This document shows, one piece after another, positions 21,792 through 33,439 of a stretch of 64,000 nt of DNA; position 1 is the first letter of the stretch, and each line of letters begins with the position of its first letter. The stretch lies in contig JAVTVY010020477.1 of NCBI GenBank assembly GCA_036873755.1, positions 1 through 64,000 on the forward strand, in the 5' to 3' direction. The DNA is from Hanleya hanleyi (Eukaryota; Mollusca; Polyplacophora; Lepidopleurida; Hanleyidae). Made by a program: the position numbers and the translations under genes. The notes beneath the pieces were generated by a model, which saw only the letters and a list, made by a program, of their open reading frames with translations, was not told the DNA's origin and made no database searches.

Positions 21792-23814
21792 TGTCAGGAA
21801 TGGAACCATTGTTAAAATAAGGAATGCTCTCATCTGAACAAACCATACCCATCCCCAAACATTCTTGAGAAGGCACAGATAAAACTATGCACAGATAGAG
21901 ATTTTACAGCCTATATACCAAGGGTACCCCCTTTATAATTTCCCCTCAGTTTGCCCCATATGACTTAAGACTGAGGTACAAGTAAAAAGTACAATATCTC
22001 ACTAACCTGTACATATTTTTCCATCTGGTAAAAAGCACCAAGTCGACAATCCTTCTGCCTATAAAAAGAAGTATAAAGCATTAACTAGATATGTTAAACA
22101 CTATTTTTAATTATTTTTTTTATTATTTTAATTCATTTTTTTATGAAATTATTCAATTAAAGTTTAAAAATAAAGAAAACTTAAATTCAAAATGTGTCAA
22201 AACATGATTTGTTTTCAACCTGCTCATTTAGGCTACATTTGGTAAAAATTTCCTTCATGGCAGTGGTTAACTTCTCCATGTAATCAGTGGGTCATCCCAG
22301 TAATCTATCAAATGGGATTTAAATTTGATGTTGATACAAAGATCAAAGACATGTTTAATCCTGTAATAAGTGACAGCAAGATACACAAATGTGTACACAA
22401 CACATACCAAAATATAACACAGAGGTGTTTATGGTATACACAACTCCCATATAGAGAATATATGTCAGTTCAATTGGATGGATCTACATCTCATCAAGAT
22501 CTTGCTGGCAGTAATTAGAAAGATGCACATATTACTTGTAAACAGTTATTATTACTGAGAAAACTCCTAAATAACATTGAGGAATATATTCTGTGTCAGA
22601 TTTCAAGTCCATGAATGCAATGTCTGCAAACAAGCAACACTTGTCAAAACACAACATAGAAGAAAAAAAGGAATAAAATTCAATGACAACATATCTGATG
22701 GTCATTTGCTGATCTCTGCTACATTAACAACCATGAAAGATGAGGACAGCTGGAAGTTGCCTAACTTAAACTGTTAACTGTTTGGTGAAAGATTAAAGTG
22801 GCAACTTACAGTGAGAAAGGCCTATCTTCCAACAGGGTTGGAGGCATACCTCTGAGTCACACTGTGCGAAATTCCCAGAGTTGATGTGTGTGTGTGGGGG
22901 GGGGGGGGAGAGGGTTGTATTGGGCTTGCTAATATTTGGTGCCTGTAATCCATGTTTCTTGCTACCTACAAGATCTCTGATATGAATATGAAAGAGAATT
23001 ACATACTTATAGTCGTGGAGATAGTGGAAATAGAATGAAGAGAAAGTATTTGCTATGATGCAAATGTGACTGACAATAAACACACAACAATGAGAAACCC
23101 TCAACAGTCAGATTAACTGTTGACTCAGTTAGTCAGATTTTATTTGTCTCATTAAAGTTACAAATGCAAAAGGCATTTTGGAAATTCTTTGTGTGTGGAA
23201 CAAACACCTGAGTTTTTACAGGTGATATAATTAGTATTAATTTCATGTGGTTTTAGACTGATATAAAGTGAATTAATGCATAAATGATTTGAAGCATTGA
23301 AGATTTGAACTGAGGTCGCGATTTTGAAAAAAAGCATGTAATTGTATCTATGTGAATTTCCTTTCTTCCATTTACATTTTATTGTATCTTGAAAGTTCAT
23401 TTGCTCATAATTACCAGCTGTGTTAAATGAACCTCGTCATATTTGGCATTGACTATTTGGCCCTAGTACTGACAAATAAGTCATTTTTTGCCTATATTTG
23501 CTCCAAAAGGTCTCAATTTTGTCGCAGAAATGGCATAACAATACAAGAGATGTTACCCAGCATTATCAGTATGATATTTATTTCAACCACATTTAGCAAG
23601 AAAAAAAATAATTTTAATAATTAAAAAAATTATTAAAATTAATTAAAATTTTTATTTTATTTTATTAATAATTTAATAACATAAATTTGAAACAACCCTA
23701 ATATTTGAACTTAGTTCAGGAGTCATCATGGAAAAATTGGGCTGATCCAGTAAAAACTGTAGCCACAGTGACGATTTAAAGTTCTCTGGTCAAATGTGAA
23801 AATGTCGTGTGACA
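21792..23814. other. 2-kb interval between the two M1 copies
   Basis: AT-rich sequence with A/T-only tracts near 22105-22175 and 23595-23680 and a GTGTG...G-run at 22888-22909. No reading frame here has a recognised domain. Two like-oriented M1 copies flank it, and AAAT sits outside both (21334-21337 and 24268-24271). The whole 21338-24267 block may therefore have inserted as a unit, in which case this interval is its cargo. Confidence 0.5.
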
Positions 23815-24267
23815 GGCATCAGTACACAATTAATTCTGTTACTTGTTATGTATTAGCGTTAAAAATCGGCAAAAATCCAGAAAATTCACAATGCATAAAT
23901 CCACCTGGCATGTCAATATTTACCTTGTGGGACATTACCAGTGGAAGTCTTGACAGATGTTGACCATGGAAATTTCAAATTACCGCCACTGACAGCTGAT
24001 TGGTGCTACAGAATGTCATTCGATTTGTAAACAGGGAGCCTTCTCACCCTTCACTGATCATGTCTTCATCCACCATGCTTTTTCAAAGTGGCCCAAATCA
24101 ACACCAGGAAGTACAGTTTGAAGACTCATCTGCAAGTTGAAATATCAAATGTATCAGAAATGCTGAAAAATCGCAGCTCATAAAATCCATAAAGATCTGC
24201 TCTCAAATTTCTAAACAATGTAGATCGTGGGCACCGACCCGGAAGTGATTAATTGTGTACTGATGCC
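23815..24267 (+). mobile_element. 453-bp MITE family M1, copy 2
   Basis: Nearly identical to 21338-21791, including the GGCATCAGTACACAATTAAT start and its inverted end. It differs by a few substitutions and a one-base T-run change. AAAT follows at 24268-24271. Confidence 0.9.
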
Positions 24268-24271
24268 AAAT

Positions 24272-25148
24272 GGCAACCTGTAACCATCTCGGTCATCTAT
24301 ACGTGGTAAGACTGACCCTGGGATCGTGTTTATCCATTTACAGCCTACTTTCGGCAAGTGCGAGAGGGAATTTCCAGAAATCAATACCACGTGACTTCGT
24401 CAGCCAATCAGCTAAAGTCTACCGACGCAACCCCAACGTAACTCGCCATTTTCGAATCATGTGATGCCCTACTTGTTGAAAATTACAGATCTACCACACC
24501 TCTTGGGTGATACGAAAGTTATTTATACCTATATATTTTGTAAGCCTAGCCTATATCTGTTTCCCAAGTGGTTTGAAAACCTGTAATTTATCAGATTTCT
24601 CGAGTCTGTTCTCTGCCGGATGAAGGCCGAACAGAATCCCGTAATATACCGGATATCGCTCCGCAATAATGGAGACTCACGATTCGCAAGCCATCTTATG
24701 GATGGCGAAGTGTACGCAAATGGGGTAAATGGCATTCGGAACTCCCGAGCGGAAATCTACGAAGGGGACCGATTCTACGCTCGGAGGACGACAACATGAA
24801 TTTCCTATGAATCTCCAGATGTGACGCGCCGGAACGGTTTAATATACGCATGGCTCCGAAGCCCAATCACTCTCGCGGAAGCCTTAATCCCCGACCAGCA
24901 AATATTTCCCTGCGAGTCTCTGATTTACGTCAGATATTCTAAAAACTGTTTATTCTTTTCATTCGAAGCACGTTTCAATAGAAAACCATCAGTTTAAATG
25001 GTACACACGCCACGTATTGGCAAGATATAATTCCCGTGACAGTTCCCTGACAGACCGAAACACACGTGACCACGCTCTAGTCCAATATGGCGTCAATGGC
25101 CTTCGAGGGACATCTCAAACCGGAGATCCCCGAGAAGTTGCGAATGGG
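24272..25148. other. Unassigned segment of the nested element
   Basis: No gene. The phrase GGGGTAAATGG occurs at about 24720 and 25146, resembling the junction GGTAAATGG at the left end of the nest. That could mean an additional insertion here duplicated or captured the junction. Confidence 0.4.
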
Positions 25149-25408
25149 GTAAATGGGAGCCATCCCCCTAAAATTTGGGGGGTGAGTAGGCGGCGTATGA
25201 TTTTCACCCGTCTGTATCCGGCTTGTCATTAACCTGCTGACTCCGCCGAGTTAGAAGCGAATTGCTAAACATAACGTGGGCTATATAATTGGGAAATGAC
25301 TCTTTCCATTTCGGAGCATATCAATCGCGAACAAATTATTGTCGGTATGTACACTTGGCCGTGAAAGCGAGTTATCTAATACAGGAAGTAGTTCGCACAG
25401 TTCCGATC
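25149..25408 (+). repeat. Inner left arm of the helicase element's inverted repeat
   Basis: GTAAATGGGAGCC through TTCCGATC is the inverse of 27007-27265 with few differences. It contains AAATTTGGGGGGTGAGTAGG and ends 11 bp before the helicase start codon, so it probably holds the gene's promoter and 5' leader. Confidence 0.9.
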
Positions 25409-25419
25409 AAGAAAACAAT

Positions 25420-25713
25420 ATGGCTGCGCCCATGCCAGCTGGCCACGGTGATAGACAAACGGGTAATTTCATCGAAGCACTGGAATTCGCTAAGAGAAAG
25501 CTGGGTGTTTGTGTCACCTTGAAAGAAAAACAAGTAGAGGCACTGATGGCAGCTTACAACGGCAGAGACTGTATTGCTGTTCTACAAATAGGCTATGGGA
25601 AAAGCTTGATATTTCAACTTCTACCATGGGTTCTGCAGAAGCGGCATGGCCTGGATATGCCTATGATAACTTTCGTTGTTTCGCCCCTGAATTCAATAAT
25701 GCAAGACCAGGTT
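25420..25713 (+). CDS. First exon of a RecQ-like SF2 helicase (transposon-borne, truncated)
   Basis: The ATG at 25420 opens a 98-codon frame ending at a consensus donor (GTAAGT at 25714), in phase 0. Residues 28-66 hold a Q-type entry region and a Walker A loop, GYGKS, at 58-62, followed by LIFQ. Residues 85-98 read FVVSPLNSIMQDQV, the usual RecQ-family motif Ia region. This is the ATP-binding half of the first RecA-like domain. The DEAH box, later motifs, RQC and HRDC domains are absent from the window. The exon sits just inside a 260-bp inverted repeat, and downstream sequence is replaced by a foldback insertion, so it is a remnant and not a host RecQ gene. Some animal DNA transposons carry helicase genes; this family is not identified. 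Confidence 0.8.
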
Positions 25714-26010
25714 GTAAGTATTCATTTTAGCTTCATTCAATCGTACACGTTTTATGGGTTGGGATAAGGCCTACTTATAAAAAAAAAGAAAAAAAGATTA
25801 TAATAATTTTGTGGGAAAAAAACGTTATGAGAAAGGGTGCTTCCCCCCACCCAACTCAGAAAATCGAGCAAAAATGCAGCCGATGGCGCTGGCATCTGAG
25901 ATGTACACATTGATCAGCTGTTTCTAATCACATGTGGATTGTTCATCATTTCAATTTGCATGTTGTCTGTCAAGCGAGTCACGTGTGTGGTCATATGATC
26001 ACTTGGAAAA

Positions 26011-27005
26011 TAGTCCCGGTCGAGCGAGTGATGTCATGCTGCCTCGCCTTGAGATTGGAGATTCAAAAATGTCACCAGTTTACATGAGAGTCGCTTTGAT
26101 CTCCCGCGGGTAGACACGGCTCTCTTTGAGAATGTCATGAAGGCATGACGTAATTTCGATCACGTGAGGTAGTTAGCCAATCGTGGTTAGTATGAGGAAT
26201 CTGGTTATCTCCGAGCTATTACGGCACGGCGATTGGGTAATCAGAAAGCGCCCCCTGACGGCCAAGAGGCGCGAACTTGGCGATGTGAATCAGCGGGGGG
26301 AACAAGGAGAGTAGGGACGTCAGTGATACAAGCTGAATAGTATGAGCGTACCTGGTGTTATGCAAAAGAAAATAATTTGAATAAAAATGTTTTTTTTGAA
26401 ATCTTTTTTGAACTTGATCAAGTTTTGATACACATGCATTCTCAAAGAGAGCCGTGTCTACCCGCGGGAGACCAAAGCGACTCTCATGTAAACTGGTGAC
26501 ATTTTTGAATCTCCAATCTCAAAGCGAGGCAGCATGACATCACTCGCTCGACCGGGACTATTCTCCCGCCGGTAGACACGCAAAATGGTACATCTTCAGA
26601 AAATTTATGACCTAACCCAAAGATCACAAGATCATTATTGTTTAGCATCATCAGATAAACAAGAATAGTACGATCAGACAACATGCAGGCGAAAATATGT
26701 TTTCCGCGTTTCAATGGTTGGTCTTCAATGCAGAATCTAGGTCAACTAAATTTATATCTGCTGCTTCAAACGAGTAGGCCATAAATAAAGTTCAACGTTC
26801 AGTTTTATTTTTTTAACAACAAAACTTGCATAATGATAGCAACAAAAGTACATGTCATAGGGCGTGTGAACAGTAATATGTAGTGAATGAAGAACAGAAA
26901 TGCTGCAACTGCCTTGCCCTGATCAAGGACATGTCACACTAAGAACCCGGGATAAATTTTCCGAAGATGTACTGTCTTGCGGTAGACACGGCTCTCTTTG
27001 AGAAT
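26011..27005 (-). mobile_element. Foldback element, copy B
   Basis: Bases 26011-26134 and 26437-26560 are inverse copies (TAGTCCCGGTCGAGCGAG and its complement). From 26437 to 27005 the sequence matches 181-735 of copy A in reverse complement. The interior 26135-26436 contains the 89-bp fragment also found at 20684-20772. The element lies between the helicase exon's intron start and the right inverted repeat, which suggests it replaced or displaced the rest of the helicase gene. Confidence 0.85.
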
Positions 27006-27006
27006 G

Positions 27007-27265
27007 GATCGGAACTGTACGAACTACTTCCTGTATTAGATAACTCGCTTTCACGGCCAAGTATACATACCGACAATAATTTGTTGGCGATTGATATGCT
27101 CCGAAACGGAAAGAGTCATTTTCCAATTATATAGCCCACGTTATGTTTAGCAATTCGCTTCTAACTCGGCGGAGTCAGCAGGTCAATGACAAGCCGGATA
27201 CAGACGGTAAAAATCATACGCCGCCTACTCACCCCCCAAATTTTGGGGGGATGGCTCCCATTTAC
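27007..27265 (-). repeat. Inner right arm of the helicase element's inverted repeat
   Basis: Inverse copy of 25149-25408, adjoining the 45-bp outer repeat at 27268-27312. It begins immediately after the end of foldback copy B. Confidence 0.9.
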
Positions 27266-27312
27266 ACGTGAGACTCTTTCTCGCAGTAGGGAGTCTCGCG
27301 AGACGAGAATGG

Positions 27313-29780
27313 ATACACATGAACACACTTTTGAGATAATATACCTTCATTTTGGTTTTGCAGTAGGATATAATGAGCTTTCATGGCCACGTGTTTCAAA
27401 TAATTTCCAAGATATCAAGCTTATAAAACTAATTATTGATCATTGACATTATCGAATATCATCCTAATAACTTCTCATCGGAACGGAAATTTTCGAAAAC
27501 AATTACAAACAGAATATATCAGTAGTCTCTAAATGCTACTGAAAAATATTTGAAGAAATTTGCACCAAAAATTATTTCAAATGTCTTTGTATGCAAATTA
27601 GTATTTACTTTTAAGCCCTGATAACAAATGTGACAAGTTTCCGCTCAATACGATTCGTTTATTTGAAGATTTTCAAAATTTTCCGTGGAAAAATGTTGTT
27701 GTTGGTATTATTACCAGACATGTTTCTCGTCCTCCGAATGAACATTCTCTTCATTGGATCATAAACTCGTTGTCTGGCAGATACGAGCTTATATCTTTAA
27801 TTCCCGGTCCCCTTGTGATAAGCCTAAAATCGGGGGCTTCTATCTAACCTCGACATAGTACTAAACATTCTCAGACTCATGGCACCAGGCATGTTTTTTA
27901 TTTTTATTTTTTTTTTCTGAAAGAGAAATTTATTTCATGCAATTCCATTGGATTAAATTCGTTTTTTGTCACTCGTTTAGTAAGCTTCCTTGGATACGTC
28001 ACTCTCCGCATTTCGGTTGCTACCGTTATAAATGAAGCAACACAGAGAGAGGCAGAAGAAAAGCCCACAGAACGGAAGATTGTCGAGGGAAAGCGAGTGT
28101 ATAAGACTCAGTTAAAAAAATATATCAGCTCGCTCCGTGGTCTGATGGAACTATCTTGGACCCCAAAACTTTAGTGGTGGTTTGTGACCTATATAGTTCC
28201 ATCAGGAATGAGTGAATATGATTTAACGTCGCTTTCAACTATATTTCAGATATGTCACGACGTTTGGATCCTATTCCTTTTTACACCCGTGGAACTCCGG
28301 ATTTACATTTGTTTTTTCAGCAATCACGTAATGCATGGCTCGAGAAATATATTATAGTTTGACACTCACTGTCATCTGATGTCGCTTCACGGTCTGTTGC
28401 ATGCATGGCTCAGATACATAATGTCACGATTTGGTTATCTAATTCGGTCACTGGCTGTAAAACATTCTAATTTCACCCGAAAGCGGAACGTAATAATTAG
28501 GAAAAATATGGAGAATGTCTATTACAGCTAAAATGAGTTGTTATTATTATACCTGTATATACTTTACATCAACAAATCCACAGCGTACCACCCGACGATA
28601 TCTCCCCGGAGCGGAAAATTATGCTATTCTGACTACATTAAATCAATCGTTTATAAAACAGTCGTTCGAGCGTAACGCCTTGTCACAGTGTCAACTATCT
28701 TGTACACGCCATGTTTTCAGTGCACGCAAATAGCAAGTATACGGTAAGCTCTCTAATAATTCAATAACATAAAATATACTTTAGAGCTAAAATATATTTT
28801 TAAACGCTTCGATTAGCTGTTTTTTCTTCCAATTTTATTCGCTGGCCAATGAATATGCCGGATTTCCATTTGAAAATTTGAATTGGCCAAGCAGATGTTT
28901 TAAAACAAATCATGTGATGCACTGTTGTTCCAATAAAACTCCATTTCAAAATATTGTCCGCCTTCTATTCAGCTCTAATTGTGTCCAAAACTTTTCACAC
29001 TTAAGTTTGCGACCTGATGTCAGCAAAAATGTGTTTTTAATTAACTTTTTTTTATTTAAATGAGCGGAGAGGTCGTCTAAAAGTTATTAAATTATTATAG
29101 ACCTTACCGTACCCTATTTTCGAACTCTTTCTTTGTCAGGAAAGAGTGCATAATATCAAGAGAGAGATTTAAATAACTTTCTGCATGTATATCTTCCTCT
29201 TTTTGACTGTGGATATATAATCTGGGAAATTCATCGCGTTTTATTTCGCCTTCACGTAATTATGTTTTAGCTTTTCATCATATTCTATACAAACCACACA
29301 TCACTTTGAGTACACGGGGGTCAATAGCTGTATACGGAGTGCAAAATATTGATACATTAATAATAATTACCCATCTTCCTCTTATTGACCGTGGGTGAAA
29401 ATCTGGACCTTCGCTTATCATCATCTGGAAATCCGCCTTTTAACGGAAGTGAATTTCTCAATATTTCCTTTGAAGCGCAAATGTGGAATCTTGAATGGTT
29501 GATGATTTTCAAAGAATGCATAGAAGAGGAAGATAAAAATCACACTATTTACAGTCGAAAATAGGCAACGATTCTAACGTCTGAGGTCGTTGGGCGCGAC
29601 ATCCAAGAATAAAAAAAAAATCAAATTTCGTTCAATCAAGGTTAGAAATTACAAAAATAGAGAAAACAATCGTCCGTTAGAAATTCATGGCAGTGAACGT
29701 GGAATGTCAGAATCGTGTAACGATCACTCATCCAGCGCTTGTACTACCTTGTAGTTAGCCATCGTACACTGCATGTCAGA
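27313..29780. other. Unassigned intergenic stretch
   Basis: AT-rich with poly-T near 27898-27918. A small inverted pair, CTGATGGAACTAT at 28141 and ATAGTTCCATCAG at 28193, lies just before a GAGTGA-type repeat. Scattered short frames show no known domain. Confidence 0.5.
28206..28307 (+). repeat. GAGTGAGT-type dispersed repeat, second subtype
   Basis: ATGAGTGAATATGATTTAACG, TCGCTTTCAA and GGATCCTATTCCTTTTTACA correspond in inverse to 58610-58750. The first part matches 11720-11760. The second half differs from the 11720 copy, so at least two subtypes share one head. Confidence 0.7.
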
Positions 29781-30149
29781 AGGATTGGGTAAAATTGACC
29801 AGATGTTTTTGGATATACCCAAAATTGTTGGGTCAAAAGGACCTGGTATAGATGTGACGTACCCAAAATAACTGGGTCAGAAGGACGATAGTTGGGTCAA
29901 AACGACCCAAAATGTTTGGGTCAAAATGGAATTTGACCCAAACCCTTTGGGTCCGTCACGTCTATACCGGGTCCTTGTGGACGTGACGTACCCAAAATAG
30001 CTGAGTCAAAAGAATCCGGTATGGACGTGACGGACTCAAAGAGTTTGGGTAAAATCTCATTTTGAACCAAACATATTGGGTCGTTTTGACCCAACTATCG
30101 TCCTTTTGACCCAACTATTTTGGGTACGTCACGTACTCAAATCAATCCT
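29781..30149. mobile_element. TGGGTCA/TGACCCA motif palindrome (hairpin element)
   Basis: The sequence from GTGACGTACCC at 29854 is the imperfect inverse of that ending GGGTACGTCAC at 30132, centred near 29993. The arms are built from repeated TTGGGTCAAAA and TTTTGACCCAA motifs. The outermost AGGATTG and CAATCCT also match. Non-coding. Confidence 0.8.
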
Positions 30150-30219
30150 CCAATTGTTATTGTGCTAGCAATAATTTGTCTTCTGACAATTAACTATGCA
30201 GATACAGCTGTGTGATGCG

Positions 30220-30330
30220 GATTACTGATCAGCGATACGGATTTGATATTTTTGAAACATCGTATCGAGCCGGCATCATTGAAAACTGTTAACCGTTTCT
30301 CTATTGCAGGGAACTAGCCTGTTATCCACA
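30220..30330 (+). repeat. Short dispersed repeat shared with 58.75 kb
   Basis: GCCGGCATCATTGAAAACTG and TTGCAGG(G)AACTAGCCT recur at 58752-58805 in the same orientation. Confidence 0.75.
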
Positions 30331-31847
30331 AAAGAATTTCCGCGTGAATAATGGGAAGAACTTTTTCTCATGGCAGTTAGCATCAATTCCAAATATGCAT
30401 GAAATAAAGATTTAAGTAAACAACAAAAACAGAATGATCTACTGCAAGAGATAAGCGGTCAACATTTTTCAATGATGACAACAAGACATGCTGATGTTCT
30501 TCAAATATAGTCCTTATTACTGACCAGTATTGCTTATCCAAAATGAATTTCCAAGTCGTTTTTCAGAGTATGATGTATCTCACTCACGCTTTGACTGTGA
30601 CTGTTCATTTGAATACCATAGAGATGTAAAGCACATGATGTTTCGCTTATATCTCATTTTAACAAATATTGAAGAAAGCAAGAAGAGTACACATCAAGGT
30701 TCTCTGTTGAGGAAATAGTAACACTAAATGCAGCATGCTATAACTTCATGGTACCATAACGAAGAACAGTACCTTTTCAGAGAAGACATGGTACCGGACA
30801 ATTACTTATAATTGTCTTTCCAGTTGCATGGCAATATATTGTTTCGCCATTTTTGTAAACGAGAAAATAAAGTCACAAGTCAATGACTTAGTTGCACAAT
30901 CTTGTGAGAACAATGAAGATCCTCTCTGTTAGCTGATCCATGACTTCAGCTGATCAGCTACATGGGTTAAATAATTTCAGTTTGGCCTATCTGTTAACCC
31001 AGGAGATTATTTTGAACTGGCGATAGCTGACATATTTTCATGTAATATTTTCCTAAGTATACATTATTCTAAGCATAATGGCATTTTCTTTGAATACTGG
31101 ACAAATATATAATATATATGTATAAAATTATGTCAGTTATCACCGGTTCAATATTGTCTCCCGGGTTAAAAGATTGGACAAAGTGAAATAATACAAACTA
31201 TAGTATAGTTGATCAGCTGAAGTCACTGGTCAGTGAACAGACAGGCTCTTCTTTGCTCTCTTAATAAGGTGCAAGTGAGCCATTGTCCGCTCAAAATGAC
31301 GACCCAAGCTGTGACGTCATATAGTCAAATAATTGATCAGTTAAAACGTCCATTGGAAGAGAACAAACTTTCTCAAATTCCTTCACTCACATAAATGAAC
31401 AGAATATATATGATGCAATTCAAGTAAGCCAGTGATGTCTGTGTTTGTACTTGAAAAAAAAAATCAAATAGGCCATAAATAGCCAGGAGAATAAAAAGCG
31501 AATGAACATGGCTTGTGTCGGCCCACGAGTGATGTCAAACATACAAATCCTTTATTCACTACATGATGCATTCATGTCAAAGTAAATTATCAAACCCCCG
31601 ACGGCTGAGCAGACTGGAATGACAGGTTTTTCTATTGAATAGGGGGCACGCGTGTATCGACATAACGAGGAGATGAGACTCCATACTCCTTAAATTTCAA
31701 TAGGCTATGTATTCTTCAACGTTAAATTAATCAAAGGACCGGATACGGTTTAGCAGGAACTTGCATCACTAAGAGGTGCCAAAATAAATATTACGTATAT
31801 GAAAGAAATTGTTCTGTTAGGTTGAGGTATATTATCTTCTTGTATTC
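30331..31847. other. Unassigned intergenic stretch
   Basis: No gene, RNA or repeat with clear limits. TAGCTGATC and TCAGCTGATCA variants cluster at 30930-30960 and 31205-31220, possibly a minor motif repeat. Confidence 0.45.
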
Positions 31848-31967
31848 AGTGTCCAGAATAATAGGAACTGTGGACACTCTCGTGTTCTGGCACATGTAGG
31901 CACCGTCGTGATATGACTGAAACATTGTTGAAAACGACGTTAAATCCTACTCACTCACTCACTCACT
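31848..31967 (-). mobile_element. GAGTGAGT-type short dispersed element, inverted copy
   Basis: This is the inverse of the insertion at 11720-11840: TCTCGTGTTCTGGCACATGT, GGCACCGTCGTGATATGACT and a terminal ACTCACTCACTCACT. It lies in unassigned DNA, so no empty site is available. Confidence 0.85.
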
Positions 31968-32169
31968 TGTATTCTCAGATTCATTCTCAGAGACTTGGTC
32001 TTCGGGTTTTTTATTAAATGCATCTTAGAGGAACGTATTTGTACATAATCGTCTCGAGGTGAAGTAAAATGTTCTCTCTGTAAATATATGGCGGCAGTCC
32101 AGAACCAAAACCGCCTTTGAAAAACAACTGTACAGTACCCATTAACACGACAAATATTTCGGTATCTAA

Positions 32170-32720
32170 TTAGGGTTCAAGGCCAAAACGGCTTTGAAAC
32201 CCCTTGTTTCCTTTCGGACTATTATTTTTTTCCGCCATATTTTTCGCACGCGATAACACAAAATAAGCTAGGCCGATTTGGTTGAAACTTTCAGGGACTA
32301 TATACGGAGATCTGGTGCATATCCTAAAAAGAAGCTGATTGGCTTACAGATTCGGCGGCCATCTTTGATGTACCCCGTTTCCATAAAAATCTTTAACAAC
32401 CGACTCCTCTGGAACCACCAGCCCGATCAACACTAAACTTGGTATAAATAATATTTGGATGGGAGCAAATGCATATCTTACTCTAGAAATTGCTACACAG
32501 AACAAAAACGGCCGCCATCGACCAATCAAAATTTTCGGGATTTTCAATTCATGGAGTTGGCAAAACCAAGTAACTAGGCGCATGCTACATGGCACGGAGA
32601 TCAAGAATATCCAAAAATTATGTTTCTAGGTCAAGTGGTTTGGCCGCCATCTTGAATTTTGTGATAAAATAAACACATGTTCAGCGGGCTATAACTTTGG
32701 ATCCATAAGGTCTACAAACT
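32170..32720. repeat. GCCGCCATC-type dispersed repeat
   Basis: The phrase (G)GCCGCCATCTT or GGCCGCCATCG recurs at about 32356, 32510 and 32640 with similar intervening text about shared CACTAAACTTGGTATAAA-like and GGCTATAACTTTGG-like sequences. It resembles a diverged tandem of roughly 150 bp. No coding potential. Confidence 0.5.
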
Positions 32721-32959
32721 TCTAGTTTGCATTGTCTTCTCCATAAGATCTTCCAGAAAGATTTTTCATATCTTTCGTGGTTTCCCGCTATTCTTCAATG
32801 CAAACTGAGCAAATCTTCAATACCTACAAACATCCTTGACATTGACTGGTCCTCGTATTTCATTTTGACAGTGAAACTGCCCCTCATAAGGAAGCCAACA
32901 TCTTCGCTAAACCGAACTAGGTGGTGTATGTGGTGAATGATGTGTGATGACATATTTTA

Positions 32960-33410
32960 CCTTGAAATAAAATATCCCACAATGATTTCACTGAAGTTTA
33001 CATTACATCACAATGTTACAGTGGTGATTACATTTCACCATTAAATACTATTTCACACAACGAGTGTGTGAAGTACACATTGGATCACCATGTTATATTA
33101 GTTATTACGCATCACAAAATATTGTTCTACGTCAAGATCTGGCTGGTGTTTACATTACACCACAATATTACAGCGTACATTTCTCGCAACGATTGCATTA
33201 GAATCTACATATATAGCATTATCATGTTACATTGTCAAATTACATTTCACAACAAAATACAATTTCACGCATCGATTACATCGATGTTTACATTACACCA
33301 CAATGTCACATTAATTATTACATTTCACCACAAAATAGTATTTCACATGACGGTTAGGCTGAGGTTTGCTTAGAATTATCCTGATACATTAGTGAATATA
33401 TTTCATCACA
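32960..33410 (+). repeat. Degenerate TTTACATTACACCACAAT-type repeat
   Basis: Phrases TTTACATTACA(T/C)CACAAT and ACATTTCACCA(C/T)(A/T)AAAT alternate about every 40 to 150 bp. The 101-aa frame at 33068-33373 is a by-product of this composition, rich in His, Ile and Phe. Confidence 0.6.
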
Positions 33411-33439
33411 AAATAATATTTAAAAAAAAAATCCTTATA

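Larger units (their letters stand above)
21285..27312. mobile_element. Nest of DNA transposons bounded by perfect 45-bp inverted repeats
   Basis: Bases 21285-21329 (CCATTCTCGTCTCGCGAGAC...) and 27268-27312 are exact inverse copies. After the 45 bp, the right end continues into a 260-bp block (27007-27265) whose inverse lies not at the left end but at 25149-25408. The simplest reading is an original 2-kb-scale element with terminal repeats of about 310 bp. Its left repeat was later split by about 3.8 kb of insertions (21338-25148), and a foldback element (26011-27005) then entered near the right repeat. The body retains a helicase exon. No clear flanking duplication is seen. Confidence 0.8.

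Noticed and set aside
32344..32604. 86-aa minus-strand frame as a gene
   Set aside because: It lies within the GCCGCCATC dispersed repeat and has no recognisable domain.
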